The notes beneath the pieces were generated by a model. That model did no database searches. It saw nothing but the letters and a program-made list of their open reading frames with translations, and was not told the DNA's origin. From contig OX442314.1 in NCBI GenBank assembly GCA_949358305.1, positions 65,357,369-65,421,368 on the forward strand: a stretch of DNA of 64,000 nt, read 5' to 3'. This document shows positions 54,701 to 64,000 of this stretch, piece after piece. Position 1 is the first letter of the stretch; each line of letters begins with the position of its first letter. Origin of the DNA: Strigamia acuminata. Taxonomy: Eukaryota > Arthropoda > Chilopoda > Geophilomorpha > Linotaeniidae. A program made the translations under genes and the position numbers.

Positions 54701-56246
54701 AAGTCAACTGTGATGAGATCAAAAGTCTATTCTCCCAAATCATTGGTTGGATGTTTCTAAAATTTACATTGGAGCCTTCTACTAAGGTTTAAACACTATT
54801 TCTGAACATTCAGAGACATTGGTCTTGTGGTGTTTGTGCTAAGTCAACTGTGATGAGATCAAAAGTCTATTCTCCTAAATCAATGGTTGAATGTTTCTAA
54901 AACTTACATTGGAGCCTTCTACTAAGGTTTAAACACTATTTCTGAACATTCAGAGACATTGGACTTGTGGTGTTTGTGCTAAGTCAACTGTGATGAGATC
55001 AAAAGTCTATTCTCCCAAATCATTGGTTGGATGTTTCTAAAACTTACATTGGAGCCTTCTACTAAGGTTTAAACACTATTTCTGAACATTCAGAGACATT
55101 GGTGTTTGTGCTAAGTCAACTGCGATCTGAAATGAGCTCAAAATTTTTTTTTCAAAATTTATTGCTTGGGTGTTGCTAAAACTTACATCTACAAAGGTTT
55201 AAACACTATTTATAAACATTCAGACACATTGGACTTGTGGTGTTTGTGCTAAGTCAACTGTGATGAGATCAAAAGTCTATTCTCCCAAATCATTGGTTGG
55301 ATGTTTCTAAAACTTACATTAGAGCCTTCTACTAAGGTTTAAACACTATTTCTAAACATTCAGAGACATTGGTCTTGTGGTGTTTGTGCTAAGTCAACTG
55401 TGATTAGATCAAAAGTCTATTCTCCCAAATCATTGGTTGGATGTTTCTAAAACTTACATTGGAGCCTTCTACTAAGGTTTAAACACTATTTCTGAACATT
55501 CAGAGACATTGGTCTTGTGGTGTTTGTGCTAAGTCAACTGTGATGAGATCAAAAGTCTATTCTCCTAAATCAATGGTTGAATGTTTCTAAAACTTACATT
55601 GGAGCCTTCTACTAAGGTTTAAACACTATTTCTGAACATTCAGAGACATTGGACTTGTGGTGTTTGTGCTAAGTCAACTGTGATGAGATCAAAAGTCTAT
55701 TCTCCCAAATCATTGGTTGGATGTTTCTAAAACTTACATTGGAGCCTTCTACTAAGGTTTAAACACTATTTCTGAACATTCAGAGACATTGGACTTGTGG
55801 TGTTTGTGCTAAGTCAACTGTGATGAGATCAAAAGTCTATTCTCCCAAATCATTGGTTGGATGTTTCTAAAACTTACATTGGAGCCTTCTACTAAGGTTT
55901 AAACACTATTTCTGAACATTCAGAGACATTGGTGTTTGTGCTAAGTCAACTGCGATCTGAAATGAGCTCAAAATTTTTTTTTCAAAATTTATTGCTTGGG
56001 TGTTGCTAAAACTTACATCTACAAAGGTTTAAACACTATTTATAAACATTCAGACACATTGGACTTGTGGTGTTTGTGCTAAGTCAACTGTGATGAGATC
56101 AAAAGTCTATTCTCCCAAATCATTGGTTGGATGTTTCTAAAACTTACATTAGAGCCTTCTACTAAGGTTTAAACACTATTTCTAAACATTCAGAGACATT
56201 GGTCTTGTGGTGTTTGTGCTAAGTCAACTGTGATTAGATCAAAAGT
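48707..56246. repeat. Satellite array, 140-bp monomer (right array)
   Basis: Same 140-bp and 132-bp monomer classes as the left array. The rare CAATGTGAAATGAACTC monomer occurs at about 50973 and 53320, an offset of 2347 bp, so the super-repeat here is shorter than the 6.1 kb on the left. It stops at AAAAGT, where the Ty3/Gypsy LTR begins. No genes. Confidence 0.96.
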
Positions 56247-56318
56247 TGTCGTGATTCGACTTTGCGGTTAAAGATAATAAATAATACACTCGGGAATACA
56301 ATATACTTCAAATACTAC

Positions 56319-56324
56319 TTTATT
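56319..56324 (-). terminator. AATAAA polyadenylation signal in the Ty3/Gypsy LTR
   Basis: AATAAA on the minus strand, about 70 nt before the LTR end and downstream of the TATA box, as expected for R/U5. Confidence 0.6.
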
Positions 56325-56705
56325 AAACACGCTTACTAATACAACTATAAGTTAAGATGTTTCCTGTGGTGGTCCTCGGATTCGGCTGCGAATACGAGTT
56401 GCCGCTAAACAATGGCGGATCCAATTGTTTAGTCCTACGCGTGGTCTGTGTTTGTTGTCTAGGGTATTTCCACGTGTTATTATGAACACGCGAGAATTCG
56501 CTTTCTCGTGCGAATTAAACGAATATCGTTCGGATATTTATTCTAGCGTAGATTGGCTACGCTAAATAAATGTGGCTGTTGTACAGTTGAAATGGTCAGC
56601 GGGCACCGGTCCTCGATCAATCCGTGAAACGGCCTGAAAGGTGAGGTAAATGGTGCTCTTGCTGAGATTGGTAACTGTCGTGTCGTTTCCGGTCAAGTGT
56701 TGACG

Positions 56706-56740
56706 TTATATATTAACCGGAAATGACGTCATATGCAAAT
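56706..56740 (-). promoter_or_regulatory. Ty3/Gypsy U3 promoter cluster: octamer, CRE, ETS-like, TATA
   Basis: Read on the minus strand within 35 nt: ATTTGCAT (56740-56733), TGACGTCA (56731-56724), TTTCCGG (56723-56717) and TAATATATAA (56715-56706). These match the POU octamer, CRE, an ETS-type core and a TATA box, spaced as in a compact enhancer-promoter. Factor binding is inferred. Confidence 0.6.
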
Positions 56741-56875
56741 CCTTCTGATTATGCAGGTTCGCAGAAACACGAGACTAGTCAGTCTAGTCTGTATTTCTAG
56801 CGCGCTCTAGTGGCGAGAATCAATAACATGATAATCGTCACCAATTACTTCTTCAGGTGATGCCGAATCACCACA

Positions 56876-56889
56876 CGTCCCTCCCCGAG
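56876..56889 (-). other. Ty3/Gypsy polypurine tract
   Basis: CTCGGGGAGGGACG on the minus strand directly abuts the LTR and would prime plus-strand synthesis. A second run, AAAGGGGGGC, lies about 20-30 nt further upstream. This canonical PPT contrasts with the BEL elements in this window. Confidence 0.8.
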
Positions 56890-57069
56890 AATAAATCATC
56901 GGGGGCCCCCCTTTAAATAAAGGTGGAACAGTATCTTTAATCATAAATAATCTTTTTATTAAATGATGATGAATGATGAACAAAATATTTTACATTCTTG
57001 AAATTGATACATAAATAATTTCAGGGTTTTTTAGAGAAGACAGTCTTCTCGTTATGAATTTGTAATTAA
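56890..57069 (-). other. Ty3/Gypsy 3' untranslated stretch
   Basis: 180 nt between the 3' ORF stop and the PPT, AT-rich, with no coding signal. Confidence 0.6.
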
Positions 57070-60000
57070 TTATTTCTTCAAGTTATCGGCGTAACTTGGC
57101 TTATCTTCCGAACTTGGTTCGTCCAGGTTGGGAGATGTGGTCAATTTTGAGGAGTAGTCCGAGGGGTCTTCGCTCTCGTTCAAGTAGAAACGTAGGTGAC
57201 CTGGCGCTTCCAGCGGATTTCCCGTTCGTTCGTGGGCCCAAATCGGCGGCAAAAAGGGCGACATCCCCTGATTGGTGTGATGAATTCTTTGGGCTTCGGC
57301 AATGCTGGTTGGCGCGCGATGAGCTCGGAGCAGTCGTTGATGTTGGATGAAGCGATCGCTTCCGGCTCCGGCTTCGATAGCGTTCTTCATCCAGACATAA
57401 AGAGAATAGCCACGGTCTGGGGTTTGGAGTAATTTTGTTTCAGTGTCCTTCGTCAAGGACAACCCCGGGAAGTACATCCGGAGTCTGGCGGCGATCTGAG
57501 GTTCTGCCGTCTTTGAAACCTTCATGCTCGATTTTGGGCGGAGCATTTTTCTTTTTGGTTCCTTCTTTTTGAGCGAGACTGGTTCGGCCAGTGACTCGGA
57601 AGGTCTATTTTCCTTCGGCGGAGGCGGAGGAGGAGGCGTAGGATCCCTGGGAGTCGGAGTTCCCACGACTGGTGTGGTCACCGAAGATGACGGGAGCGGA
57701 TGTTGAATGATCGCTCGAACGTTCTGGTACGAGGCCTCTGGATCCGGGTCCTGGGCCACCATTTGAGCTCGAATTACTGCCGCGGAGGGCACCAGGCGTG
57801 CCCAGCTGTCTACGAGAGCCGGCGGGACTTGGAAACCCTCGTGGGCCACTACGATCCAGGCTGCTACAGCAACACGTGCGTTTCGGAAGGTGGCGGCGGC
57901 CAGCAAAATCGACATCAAGTCGGTAATGGCAACCACGATCCTCGTATTCCAATTTGGATGATCCCGATTCTTGTTCTGCGTATATTCAATCGAGATCCGC
58001 TGAAGATTTGTGATGACGTTCTGGATCACGTTTTGTTGGTACGAATCCATTTCGCACAAAAGTGCTCTGGCCTGCTCCACGGTTGTGACATCCAGGAATT
58101 GTTGCAACGTTACTTCCGAAGGGTTGATTGGAGTCGAGGCTTGGACGACTGCTGGGGCTGGCAACATCGGATTGGGTCCCGTGGATGTCGTTGGCTGAGG
58201 CACAGATCTGACCAGACGTCTTGATTTTTCCGGTTCGGGCTTGTCCCAAACAATTGGAGTTCTCGTTGAAGTTGAAGCTTCGGGGATAGTTGGGAGAGGT
58301 TCGACTTTGGCTGGTCCAAAGCGAGCCTCTCGATGTTTGAGTTGTTCTTCAGAACTCAGTGTCGGTGCGCCGATTATCACTTTCTTGCGAAAGGCGCTTG
58401 GGAGGCTGACGCTGGAGGTTACGCTTCCCGTCTTCGAGAGTTCTGGCTTGATGAAAGCGCTTGGCGCCGTTTCTAGACTCGAGGCGGTAGAGGGAGTCGG
58501 GCGGTAGATTGGTTTCGGCTGCATTTGCTGGTATTTCATAACCACCGCGAGGAGATCCGCCTGAGTATACATCTTCTTCTGCTCGGGGACCTCGTCGATA
58601 ATTACCTCGTCGTCGATCTTCATTGGTTCGGGACTGTCCCGAATTGATCGTGTATCTTCGTAGCGTTTCCTGTCTCGCTGTCGTATTTCCTCTTCACGAT
58701 ACGCTTTCCATGAACGTGTGCGACTCTCCGATCCTCTCCTTCTTCGATCGTCTTGTAGACGGAGGTTCTCTCGTTCACGTCGGGCTTTCTCATCACGTTC
58801 GCGTAGGAACTCCTCTCGGTGTCTGTTCCACGATTCTCTGTTTTCCTCCCGCCGTCTGAAGTAATTTCTACGATAATCGTCCCAACTTTCTTGGTTCTTA
58901 TCGCGTCGGCGCTGATCTTCTCGGCAGTCGGGGCGTTCGCGTACATTCTCTCTTCCTCGGCTGTATGACGGGGCGTCCCTGGATTGAAATCGTGATGTTT
59001 TTGGGATCTCAGTCTTCCCTAGGCGAGAGAAAGCGCTTGGTTTGGCCAGGCGTTTCTTTGTCGCGGGTTTCTTGTTCTGCGCGCTGCTGGAAGTGCTTGG
59101 CTTGTCCAGGCATTGTTTCTTTGCTGAGCAGCCTCCTTCGTCGTGCTCGTTGGAAAGACGTTTCTCGGCCTTCTGGCGTTTGCGGCCAAAGAAACCTAAA
59201 AAGTGCAATTGGTGCATTGCTCGTTGCGAGGAAATAAAACCATGTCTTGGCCTCCAATCTGGGCGGTCGGGTCGATCGTCTCGGATTTGCTGGAGCCAAA
59301 TCTTAATTTCCTCGGTCGAGTAACCGTCCGGCTGCAGATAATCGAAAACTTCGTCATGAGCGGTCCGCCTCACCTCTTCGTAATACGCCATATGGATTTC
59401 GTGTTTTTCTTCTTCCGTTTCGGCGTCGCGCCATTGCTCGTACACTTCCCATCCCCGTTGGTCGTCTGGAAAGGCGGCTCGGATTAGTGGATTTGGGATT
59501 GGCGCCGGCGGATCCATATTTCTAGAAATTACCGCCCGTAAAGCTGCTTGGTATTGGCGCGGCATGTAGTGGATCAACGTTTGCTGGCTAGACCAGTAGC
59601 GGCTGATCGCACGAGATAATAAAAGGCGAATTTTCCATGGTTCAAAGTCGACCGATTCTTCGAGCGCTTGTCGGAACAGTATGGGGATGACTTCACGCCA
59701 TAAGCTGCCTGCGGAAACTCTTTTCGGGTCGATTTGCCCCCACGTAGTGCGATATCCGTCCTAAATATTAGAATATTAATGAATATATTAGGATCGTTGA
59801 TTAATTTGTCATATTTTTTAGAGATTCTTTCGTCTAACACAAGATGGCGTCATGGTCGGCCATGTGCTTTTCGACCACGTGTCTTGAAGTTACTTTTTCT
59901 TTCGGTATTTAATCAATTTTGACAATTTGTCACTTAAAGTTAAATTCTTTCTTCGTTCGTGGTCAGTCCACGGACTTATTTCGTATTTTTAATTATCGAT

Positions 60001-60178
60001 AATTGAATTTTTTCTATTTTTTACTTACGTCGGGTTGGGCATCGGGTTCATTGGGTTCGTCCCAATTTCCCTCTTCGTTGTTTACGACTATTTGTAACAA
60101 ATCCACTTGATCTTCATCGTCATCCTCGGAAGCGTTGTTTACGGCCCGTTCAATTTCTTTCTTCCAATCATTTCTCAT
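57070..60178 (-). CDS. Third ORF of the Ty3/Gypsy element, two exons (about 946 aa), unknown function
   Basis: Exon 1 (60178-60029) has 50 codons, is very acidic, and begins MRNDWKKE. It ends GAC followed by GTAAGT. Exon 2 (59760-57070) follows TTCTAATATTTAG and stays open for 896 codons; the junction is phase 0 on both sides. The ORF lies after integrase, where envelope genes sit in errantiviruses. However, I see no signal peptide, no membrane segment near the C-terminus and few cysteines, so an envelope is unlikely. Visible parts are an N-terminal region rich in Trp, Tyr and acidic residues, basic stretches that could serve as nuclear signals (KRQKAEKR), and a long Arg/Glu/Asp/Ser-rich tract like RNA-binding proteins (around RRRRGSESRTRSWK). 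Pro/Ser/Thr-rich linkers, a poly-Pro run (TPPPPPPPK) and a helical region near the poly-Pro tract (TRIVVAITDLMSILLAAA) follow. There is no CCHC knuckle. I do not recognise the family. Confidence 0.7.
59761..60028 (-). other. Predicted 268-nt intron in the third ORF
   Basis: The donor is GAC|GTAAGT and the acceptor TTCTAATATTTAG|GAC. It is AT-rich compared with the flanking coding sequence. It contains in-frame stops, whereas removal keeps one frame open across both exons. A TTCTAAT element near the acceptor could serve as branch point. Confidence 0.7.
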
Positions 60179-60396
60179 TTTTTGAAAATTAATTTGATAC
60201 TTTGATTTACGGCTGCCTCGAGGTGATCGTCGCTTAGTCGGAGATGACAGTGATAAGTGTGGGTCGGGTTAGAGGTTAACTATTAGTCTCATGTCGTCTT
60301 TGATTGGTTTGGCCAATTAAGACGCATTGTGGGACGTAACAGGTGTCCCCCCTGTGGTTGTTTTTATCGATTGTTTGAGACAATGGCCGGAGTCGC
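60179..60396 (-). other. Spacer between pol and the third ORF
   Basis: 218 nt without coding signal. It contains CCAAT in both orientations (around TTGGCCAAACCAAT) and a purine run, ACAGGGGGGACACC on the minus strand near 60350, which could be an internal PPT or a regulatory site for a separate transcript. Both roles are speculative. Confidence 0.4.
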
Positions 60397-62325
60397 TTAT
60401 TGTTTTCCGACGAGTTTCCCGTCTTTTATGAACGGGTTTGGCTTGTGTCGACGCATACCGTATATTTTATCAGGTTTGAGGATTCTTGTAGTCTTATTTT
60501 TGTTTGATTGCTTTCCTTTTTTAGGAGATTCTTCGACTATTTCCTCCCTCTCCGAAATCTCATCCGGGGCGTCGGCCGCTTCGCGTAACTCATCTTGAAC
60601 TAAATTGGTTGGGCCAGTTTGTTCATCTAAAAACATGTCGCGAATAATTGGATTTTGCGCTGGTTTCGTCTGATATTCCGTCCAAGCCTCTTGAGGAAAC
60701 TCAGGTAAGTATGGAGTTAATTCTCGGGCGTGGATCGATCTAAATTTAACGTTGTCTGCCAATCTTTTTAGCTTGAAAGCGTTTCCGCCGTGGGCTTCGA
60801 GTATGACGTACGGGCCGTCGCGTTTGTCTGCTAGGCCTGCGTGGATCCCCTTATCGGCGCTGGACTGAATGTGTGTGTCTTTCCAGACGAGGTCATTGAC
60901 TTTAAAATTGCAGAAGGGCCGATCCTTTCCAGCAATGCTAATACGATCTCTCATGTCGAATATGTGAGACATCATGTGTTGATAAGTGGCCGAAATTATT
61001 TGCTCCAATCTATCGACATAAATATGAGGCTTCTCGGGATCGATTTCCAGTATTTCCTCCGGTATTCGCGGGTCCCAGGGCACTCTGAGTTCCCGAGCGA
61101 AGTTTAGAAACGCGGGAGAAAATTTGCGGTTCCTCGAGATCGTCGTGCGGATGCTGAAGGCAATTTCACGAAGATATTCGTCCCAGCTGGAGTGAACATC
61201 AGTGAAAATTGCCAGCGCATATTTTATGTCGCGATTTAACCTTTCGACGGGATTGGCCCGTGGATTATAGGTTGATGTGTATGATGTCTCGATGTCGAAT
61301 TTTTTACAGAAGTCTTTATACAAATTTGACGCAAACTGTGGTCCATTATCGGAAATTAGTTTCCGAGGGAATCCGAAATGAAGCGCCACTTCGTACAAAC
61401 ATCGAATGATTTTCTGCTTAGTTGGTCTCTCCATTGGAAAGAGCTCGGGCCATCCGGTCGCGACATCCATGATTACTAAAATATATTTGTTTTTATTGGA
61501 TGACGTGGGTTTTGGGCCCATTAAATCCACGCTCCAGCAGTCGAAGGGTGCGAAGGGGCCGAGTGAGATTCTTTCGTAATTCTTGGGCGTCCTAGGTTTG
61601 CACGCTTGGCATCTGGGGCAGTGGTGAATGAAACGAACAATATCTCGGGTCATTTTGGGCCAAAAATAGAGTTGGTTCGCACGGTAGATTGTTCTGGCCA
61701 CTCCAGAATGTCCGGCGAGTGGGTGTCCGTGGACCATCCACAGAAACCTTGTTAGCAGACTCCTGGGTATAACGACTTTCATCGAAGTACCTGTCTCCGT
61801 CAGATCATCGCGGAAATTCGGGTGGTGTTTTAGTAGAAGTCCATCCTCGATTAAGTACGTGGAGGCTTCTCTTTCGAATTCTTCGCGTTGGATTTCGTCG
61901 AAATTCTTGTCGGGAAATTTTTTATCTGTGATGAAGTCTCGATAAGTTTTACAGAAGTCGTCTGTCATTTGGGCGGCTATTAATTCGTCCCTGGTGGGTG
62001 GCTTGCTGTTCGTCCCCTTGCTTACGTGGGCGACGAATGCTCGGACGTACTTGTCGGAGATTCGAGGTTCTATTGTTAGCTCGTAATTTGGGTGAGCGTC
62101 CTTGACAGACTGGTACGCTCGGAGCCAATAATTGTAATAATTTTGGTCTCCTGACTCGAGTTTCTCCTTGGGTAATTCGTTTAGCTTCTTAAATTCCCAT
62201 TTTCGAACGGGGTTCGGACAGTAGAAGAGGCGTGAGTCGTCCTCTCCGCAGTCGGTCTCGTCTTCGGGGTCTGAAGCTGGGGCTCGTGAGAGGGCGTCTG
62301 CCACGACGTTGAATTTTCCGGGTCG
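60397..62325 (-). CDS. pol: Ty3/Gypsy pol, downstream part: integrase
   Basis: The frame continues directly from the in-frame stop at 62328-62326, with the usual VVADALSR that follows RNase H. After a linker comes the HHCC zinc domain (HPLAGHSG through CPRCQ) and the catalytic triad. The triad is D in WSVDLMGP (61527-61525), D in LISDNGP (61350-61348) and E in NPVERLN (61245-61243). Spacing is 58 and 34 residues, close to the D,D(35)E pattern. The C-terminal part (KVNDLVWK, GPYVILEA) is the DNA-binding region, and a basic tail ends KLVGKQ. Without suppression of the upstream stop it would not be made from the pol start in this copy. Confidence 0.88.
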   Translation of the reverse strand, partial: RPGKFNVVADALSRAPASDPEDETDCGEDDSRLFYCPNPVRKWEFKKLNELPKEKLESGDQNYYNYWLRAYQSVKDAHPNYELTIEPRISDKYVRAFVAHVSKGTNSKPPTRDELIAAQMTDDFCKTYRDFITDKKFPDKNFDEIQREEFEREASTYLIEDGLLLKHHPNFRDDLTETGTSMKVVIPRSLLTRFLWMVHGHPLAGHSGVARTIYRANQLYFWPKMTRDIVRFIHHCPRCQACKPRTPKNYERISLGPFAPFDCWSVDLMGPKPTSSNKNKYILVIMDVATGWPELFPMERPTKQKIIRCLYEVALHFGFPRKLISDNGPQFASNLYKDFCKKFDIETSYTSTYNPRANPVERLNRDIKYALAIFTDVHSSWDEYLREIAFSIRTTISRNRKFSPAFLNFARELRVPWDPRIPEEILEIDPEKPHIYVDRLEQIISATYQHMMSHIFDMRDRISIAGKDRPFCNFKVNDLVWKDTHIQSSADKGIHAGLADKRDGPYVILEAHGGNAFKLKRLADNVKFRSIHARELTPYLPEFPQEAWTEYQTKPAQNPIIRDMFLDEQTGPTNLVQDELREAADAPDEISEREEIVEESPKKGKQSNKNKTTRILKPDKIYGMRRHKPNPFIKDGKLVGKQ

Positions 62326-64000
62326 TTATTCAATGATTAAGTCACAAGCCATTAATTCTAGCTGCCAGCGAGCCATTCTTCCGGACGGTTCCTTCAACGC
62401 CATTAACCATTTTAGTGCTTCGTGGTCGGTTTGTACGTTGAACTTGGTAAATTCCAGGTACGGTCTGAATTTTCGGATTGCCCAGACAACGGCTAGACAT
62501 TCTAACTCTGTCGCATTATAATTCTTTTCGGCTGCTTGTAACTTCCGGCTGATGAACATCGTCGGGACCTCTAATACTACTCCGTCGATGTCATGCTTTT
62601 GAAGCAACGCAGCACCTAGGCCAATTCGACTGGCGTCGGTGTGGAGAGTGAATTCTCGATTAAGATCTGGTAGGGGAATCCGCTTTACATCGATCAGCAT
62701 TTGTTTTATTTTGTTAAACGATGTTTCGCAGTGGTCAGTCCACTCGAAATCTTTATCGTTGCGTAACAGATCTGTGATGGGCGCCGCGACGTCTGCCAAA
62801 TTTGGGAGCAATCGATTGAAGAAATTCACCATGCCCATGAAACGTTGGACTCCTTTTACATCTTCCGGGGCGGGGAACTGGCTAATGGCCTGGGTCTTTT
62901 TCGGGTCGATGGATAGGCCACCTGTTCCGACTGTGTAACCCAGGAATGCCAATTCTTTGCGGCAAAATTTACTTTTCCCTGGATGGATGTTTAGTCCGGC
63001 CTTTGTGAGTCGCTCCATGACGTCATTCACATGCATCAAGTGGTCTGTAAAGGTCTGAGAGACTATTACTATGTCGTCAAGATAAGCCCATGCGTATTTG
63101 TGTAAGGCATCGCCGAGAACTTTTTCTATTAATTTTTGAAAGGTGGCGGGTGCGTTTACTAACCCGAAGGGCATTACATTAAACATCAGTCGACCCTGTG
63201 GTGCCCAAAAAGCTGTTTTCTCCTTATCCTCTTCCCGCAATTCAACCTGCCAGTAACCCTTGGACAAGTCCATGGTCGTGACCCAGTTAAATGGGGCGAG
63301 TTCTCGTAAAATTGCTTCTATTGATGGCATTTGGATGGGGTCAATGACGGTTATGGCGTTTAAAGGTCTATAATCGATGCAGAGGCGCGGTTCGGAGCCT
63401 GGTCGCATGACGAGGACAATCCTCATTCCATACTCTCCGATGGCGTGCGACACGATCCCTTTTTCGAGCAGCTCATTGCACATTGTTCTTACGATGTGTC
63501 TCTTCTGGGGATTCATAGTCTTAAAAGGCACTCGTACCGGTTTGCCCGTAACCAATTCGATCTCGTGCATTACGTAACTTGTCTTCCCTGGATCCTTATT
63601 TAAGTTCTTCGAGTGCTTCTTGAGCATTTCTTCGAGGAGTTTCGTTTGTTCTTCTCCAAGATTGGCGTCTACTGCCAGATTATGTATTAAATTCTCCTCC
63701 TGGAGGATAGTATTAAATGATTTAAAATTATAGTCTTGGATGAACTTTTTAATTTCGCCTCCTCCCCATTCCTCGTCGTCCTTAGCTTTGTCTAGGAGTT
63801 CCGGAGGTATTATGGGTAGTCGTGGGTCCTCGTGGTTGTCGATGTAATTCCACGAACGTGTGACTGGGTTGGGCTGGATGTTCATCCGTTCCATCAAATC
63901 CATTCCTATCAGCAGGATTGTGTCTCGGGTTGGTAACACGATGAAGAAATGCTTAATCGTGCCTCCTTCCCATACGAAATCGGTTGATAACGTCCCCACT
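62326..64000 (-). CDS. pol: Ty3/Gypsy pol, upstream part: protease C-terminus, RT, RNase H (truncated by window and by a stop)
   Basis: It enters from beyond 64000. The end of the aspartic protease (LLIGMDLM) is followed by reverse transcriptase with LCIDYRPLN, DLSKGYWQ, FNVMPFGLVNAPATF and YLDD (63084-63073, in AYLDDIVIV). The connection domain (FLGYTVG) and RNase H follow, with D in HTDASRIG, E in TELECLAV and D in TDHEALKW. The frame ends in TAA immediately after MACDLIIE. In this family a Tyr-containing segment normally continues into the integrase region, so the stop is a likely nonsense change. The rest of the domain looks undamaged. Confidence 0.92.
   Translation of the reverse strand, partial: VGTLSTDFVWEGGTIKHFFIVLPTRDTILLIGMDLMERMNIQPNPVTRSWNYIDNHEDPRLPIIPPELLDKAKDDEEWGGGEIKKFIQDYNFKSFNTILQEENLIHNLAVDANLGEEQTKLLEEMLKKHSKNLNKDPGKTSYVMHEIELVTGKPVRVPFKTMNPQKRHIVRTMCNELLEKGIVSHAIGEYGMRIVLVMRPGSEPRLCIDYRPLNAITVIDPIQMPSIEAILRELAPFNWVTTMDLSKGYWQVELREEDKEKTAFWAPQGRLMFNVMPFGLVNAPATFQKLIEKVLGDALHKYAWAYLDDIVIVSQTFTDHLMHVNDVMERLTKAGLNIHPGKSKFCRKELAFLGYTVGTGGLSIDPKKTQAISQFPAPEDVKGVQRFMGMVNFFNRLLPNLADVAAPITDLLRNDKDFEWTDHCETSFNKIKQMLIDVKRIPLPDLNREFTLHTDASRIGLGAALLQKHDIDGVVLEVPTMFISRKLQAAEKNYNATELECLAVVWAIRKFRPYLEFTKFNVQTDHEALKWLMALKEPSGRMARWQLELMACDLIIE

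Larger units (their letters stand above)
56247..56875 (-). repeat. Ty3/Gypsy 3' LTR (629 bp)
   Basis: In element orientation it runs from TGTGGTGATTCGG to CGAATCACGACA. The two ends are imperfect inverted repeats (TGTGGTGATTCG and TGTCGTGATTCG read inward). The first bases form a hairpin, GGTGAT/ATCACC. The outer boundary is the switch from satellite at 56246; the inner boundary is set by the adjacent PPT. Confidence 0.85.
56247..64000 (-). mobile_element. Ty3/Gypsy LTR retrotransposon, minus strand, partial (5' end outside window)
   Basis: From the 3' end inward it has a 629-bp LTR, PPT, 3' ORF (spliced), integrase, RNase H, RT and the C-terminal part of the protease. The pol order PR-RT-RH-IN and the YLDD motif place it in Ty3/Gypsy rather than BEL. 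The 5' LTR and any gag lie beyond 64000, so the target duplication and LTR divergence cannot be read. Confidence 0.92.

Noticed and set aside
57070-60178. Envelope gene in the Gypsy element
   Set aside because: The position fits, but there is no signal peptide, membrane segment, furin-like site or cysteine pattern; the protein is hydrophilic and low-complexity.

Overview
The window looks like heterochromatin from a metazoan nuclear genome. It holds satellite DNA invaded by LTR retrotransposons, and I see no host gene. BEL/Pao elements are known only from animals and four are present; beyond 'metazoan' I cannot name the organism.

Layout: (1) A tandem satellite with a 140-bp monomer fills 1-17527, 33321-33685 and 48707-56246, about 25 kb in all. 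It is organised in multi-kilobase super-repeats (about 6.1 kb in the left array). A 632-bp TTAA-flanked foldback MITE interrupts it at 3522-4153. (2) BEL-A (17528-33320) is a full-length, apparently intact BEL/Pao element with one 1758-codon gag-pol ORF. Its 3' LTR is split by BEL-B. (3) BEL-B (25999-32573) is also flanked by near-perfect LTRs. Its single 1004-codon ORF is gag-protease followed by a complete-looking TK1-type thymidine kinase domain in place of reverse transcriptase, RNase H and integrase. This is the most unusual object in the window. (4) BEL-C (33686-48706) has BEL-type LTRs, PBS and 3' terminal motif, but 4.3 kb of interior with no convincing gene. Its 3' LTR is split by BEL-D. 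(5) BEL-D (38964-48127, minus strand) is a full-length BEL/Pao element with a 1750-codon gag-pol ORF. (6) A Ty3/Gypsy element (56247 to beyond 64000, minus strand) enters from the right. It shows the 3' LTR, a PPT, pol with one in-frame stop, and a 3' ORF of about 946 codons that appears to be made by splicing out a 268-nt intron.

The junctions can be read to the base. The four BEL elements have TG...CA LTRs and 4-bp target duplications (GTGA, CCAA, AAAC, AAGG). LTR lengths agree exactly once the nested insertions are removed (BEL-A 1572/829+743, BEL-B 1357/1357, BEL-C 761/186+575, BEL-D 1471/1471). The insertion order is satellite, then BEL-A and BEL-C, then BEL-B inside BEL-A and BEL-D inside BEL-C.

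The BEL elements share cis signals: a tRNA-His-type primer site (perfect in BEL-A, interrupted in the others), an 18-nt leader motif around ACACAACGCAATGT, a pyrimidine-rich tract plus a GGCA core just before the 3' LTR, and an inverted repeat at the LTR tip. BEL-B and BEL-C lack RT and integrase, so they presumably move with enzymes supplied by autonomous relatives such as BEL-A or BEL-D. The shared motifs are candidates for how that machinery recognises them.
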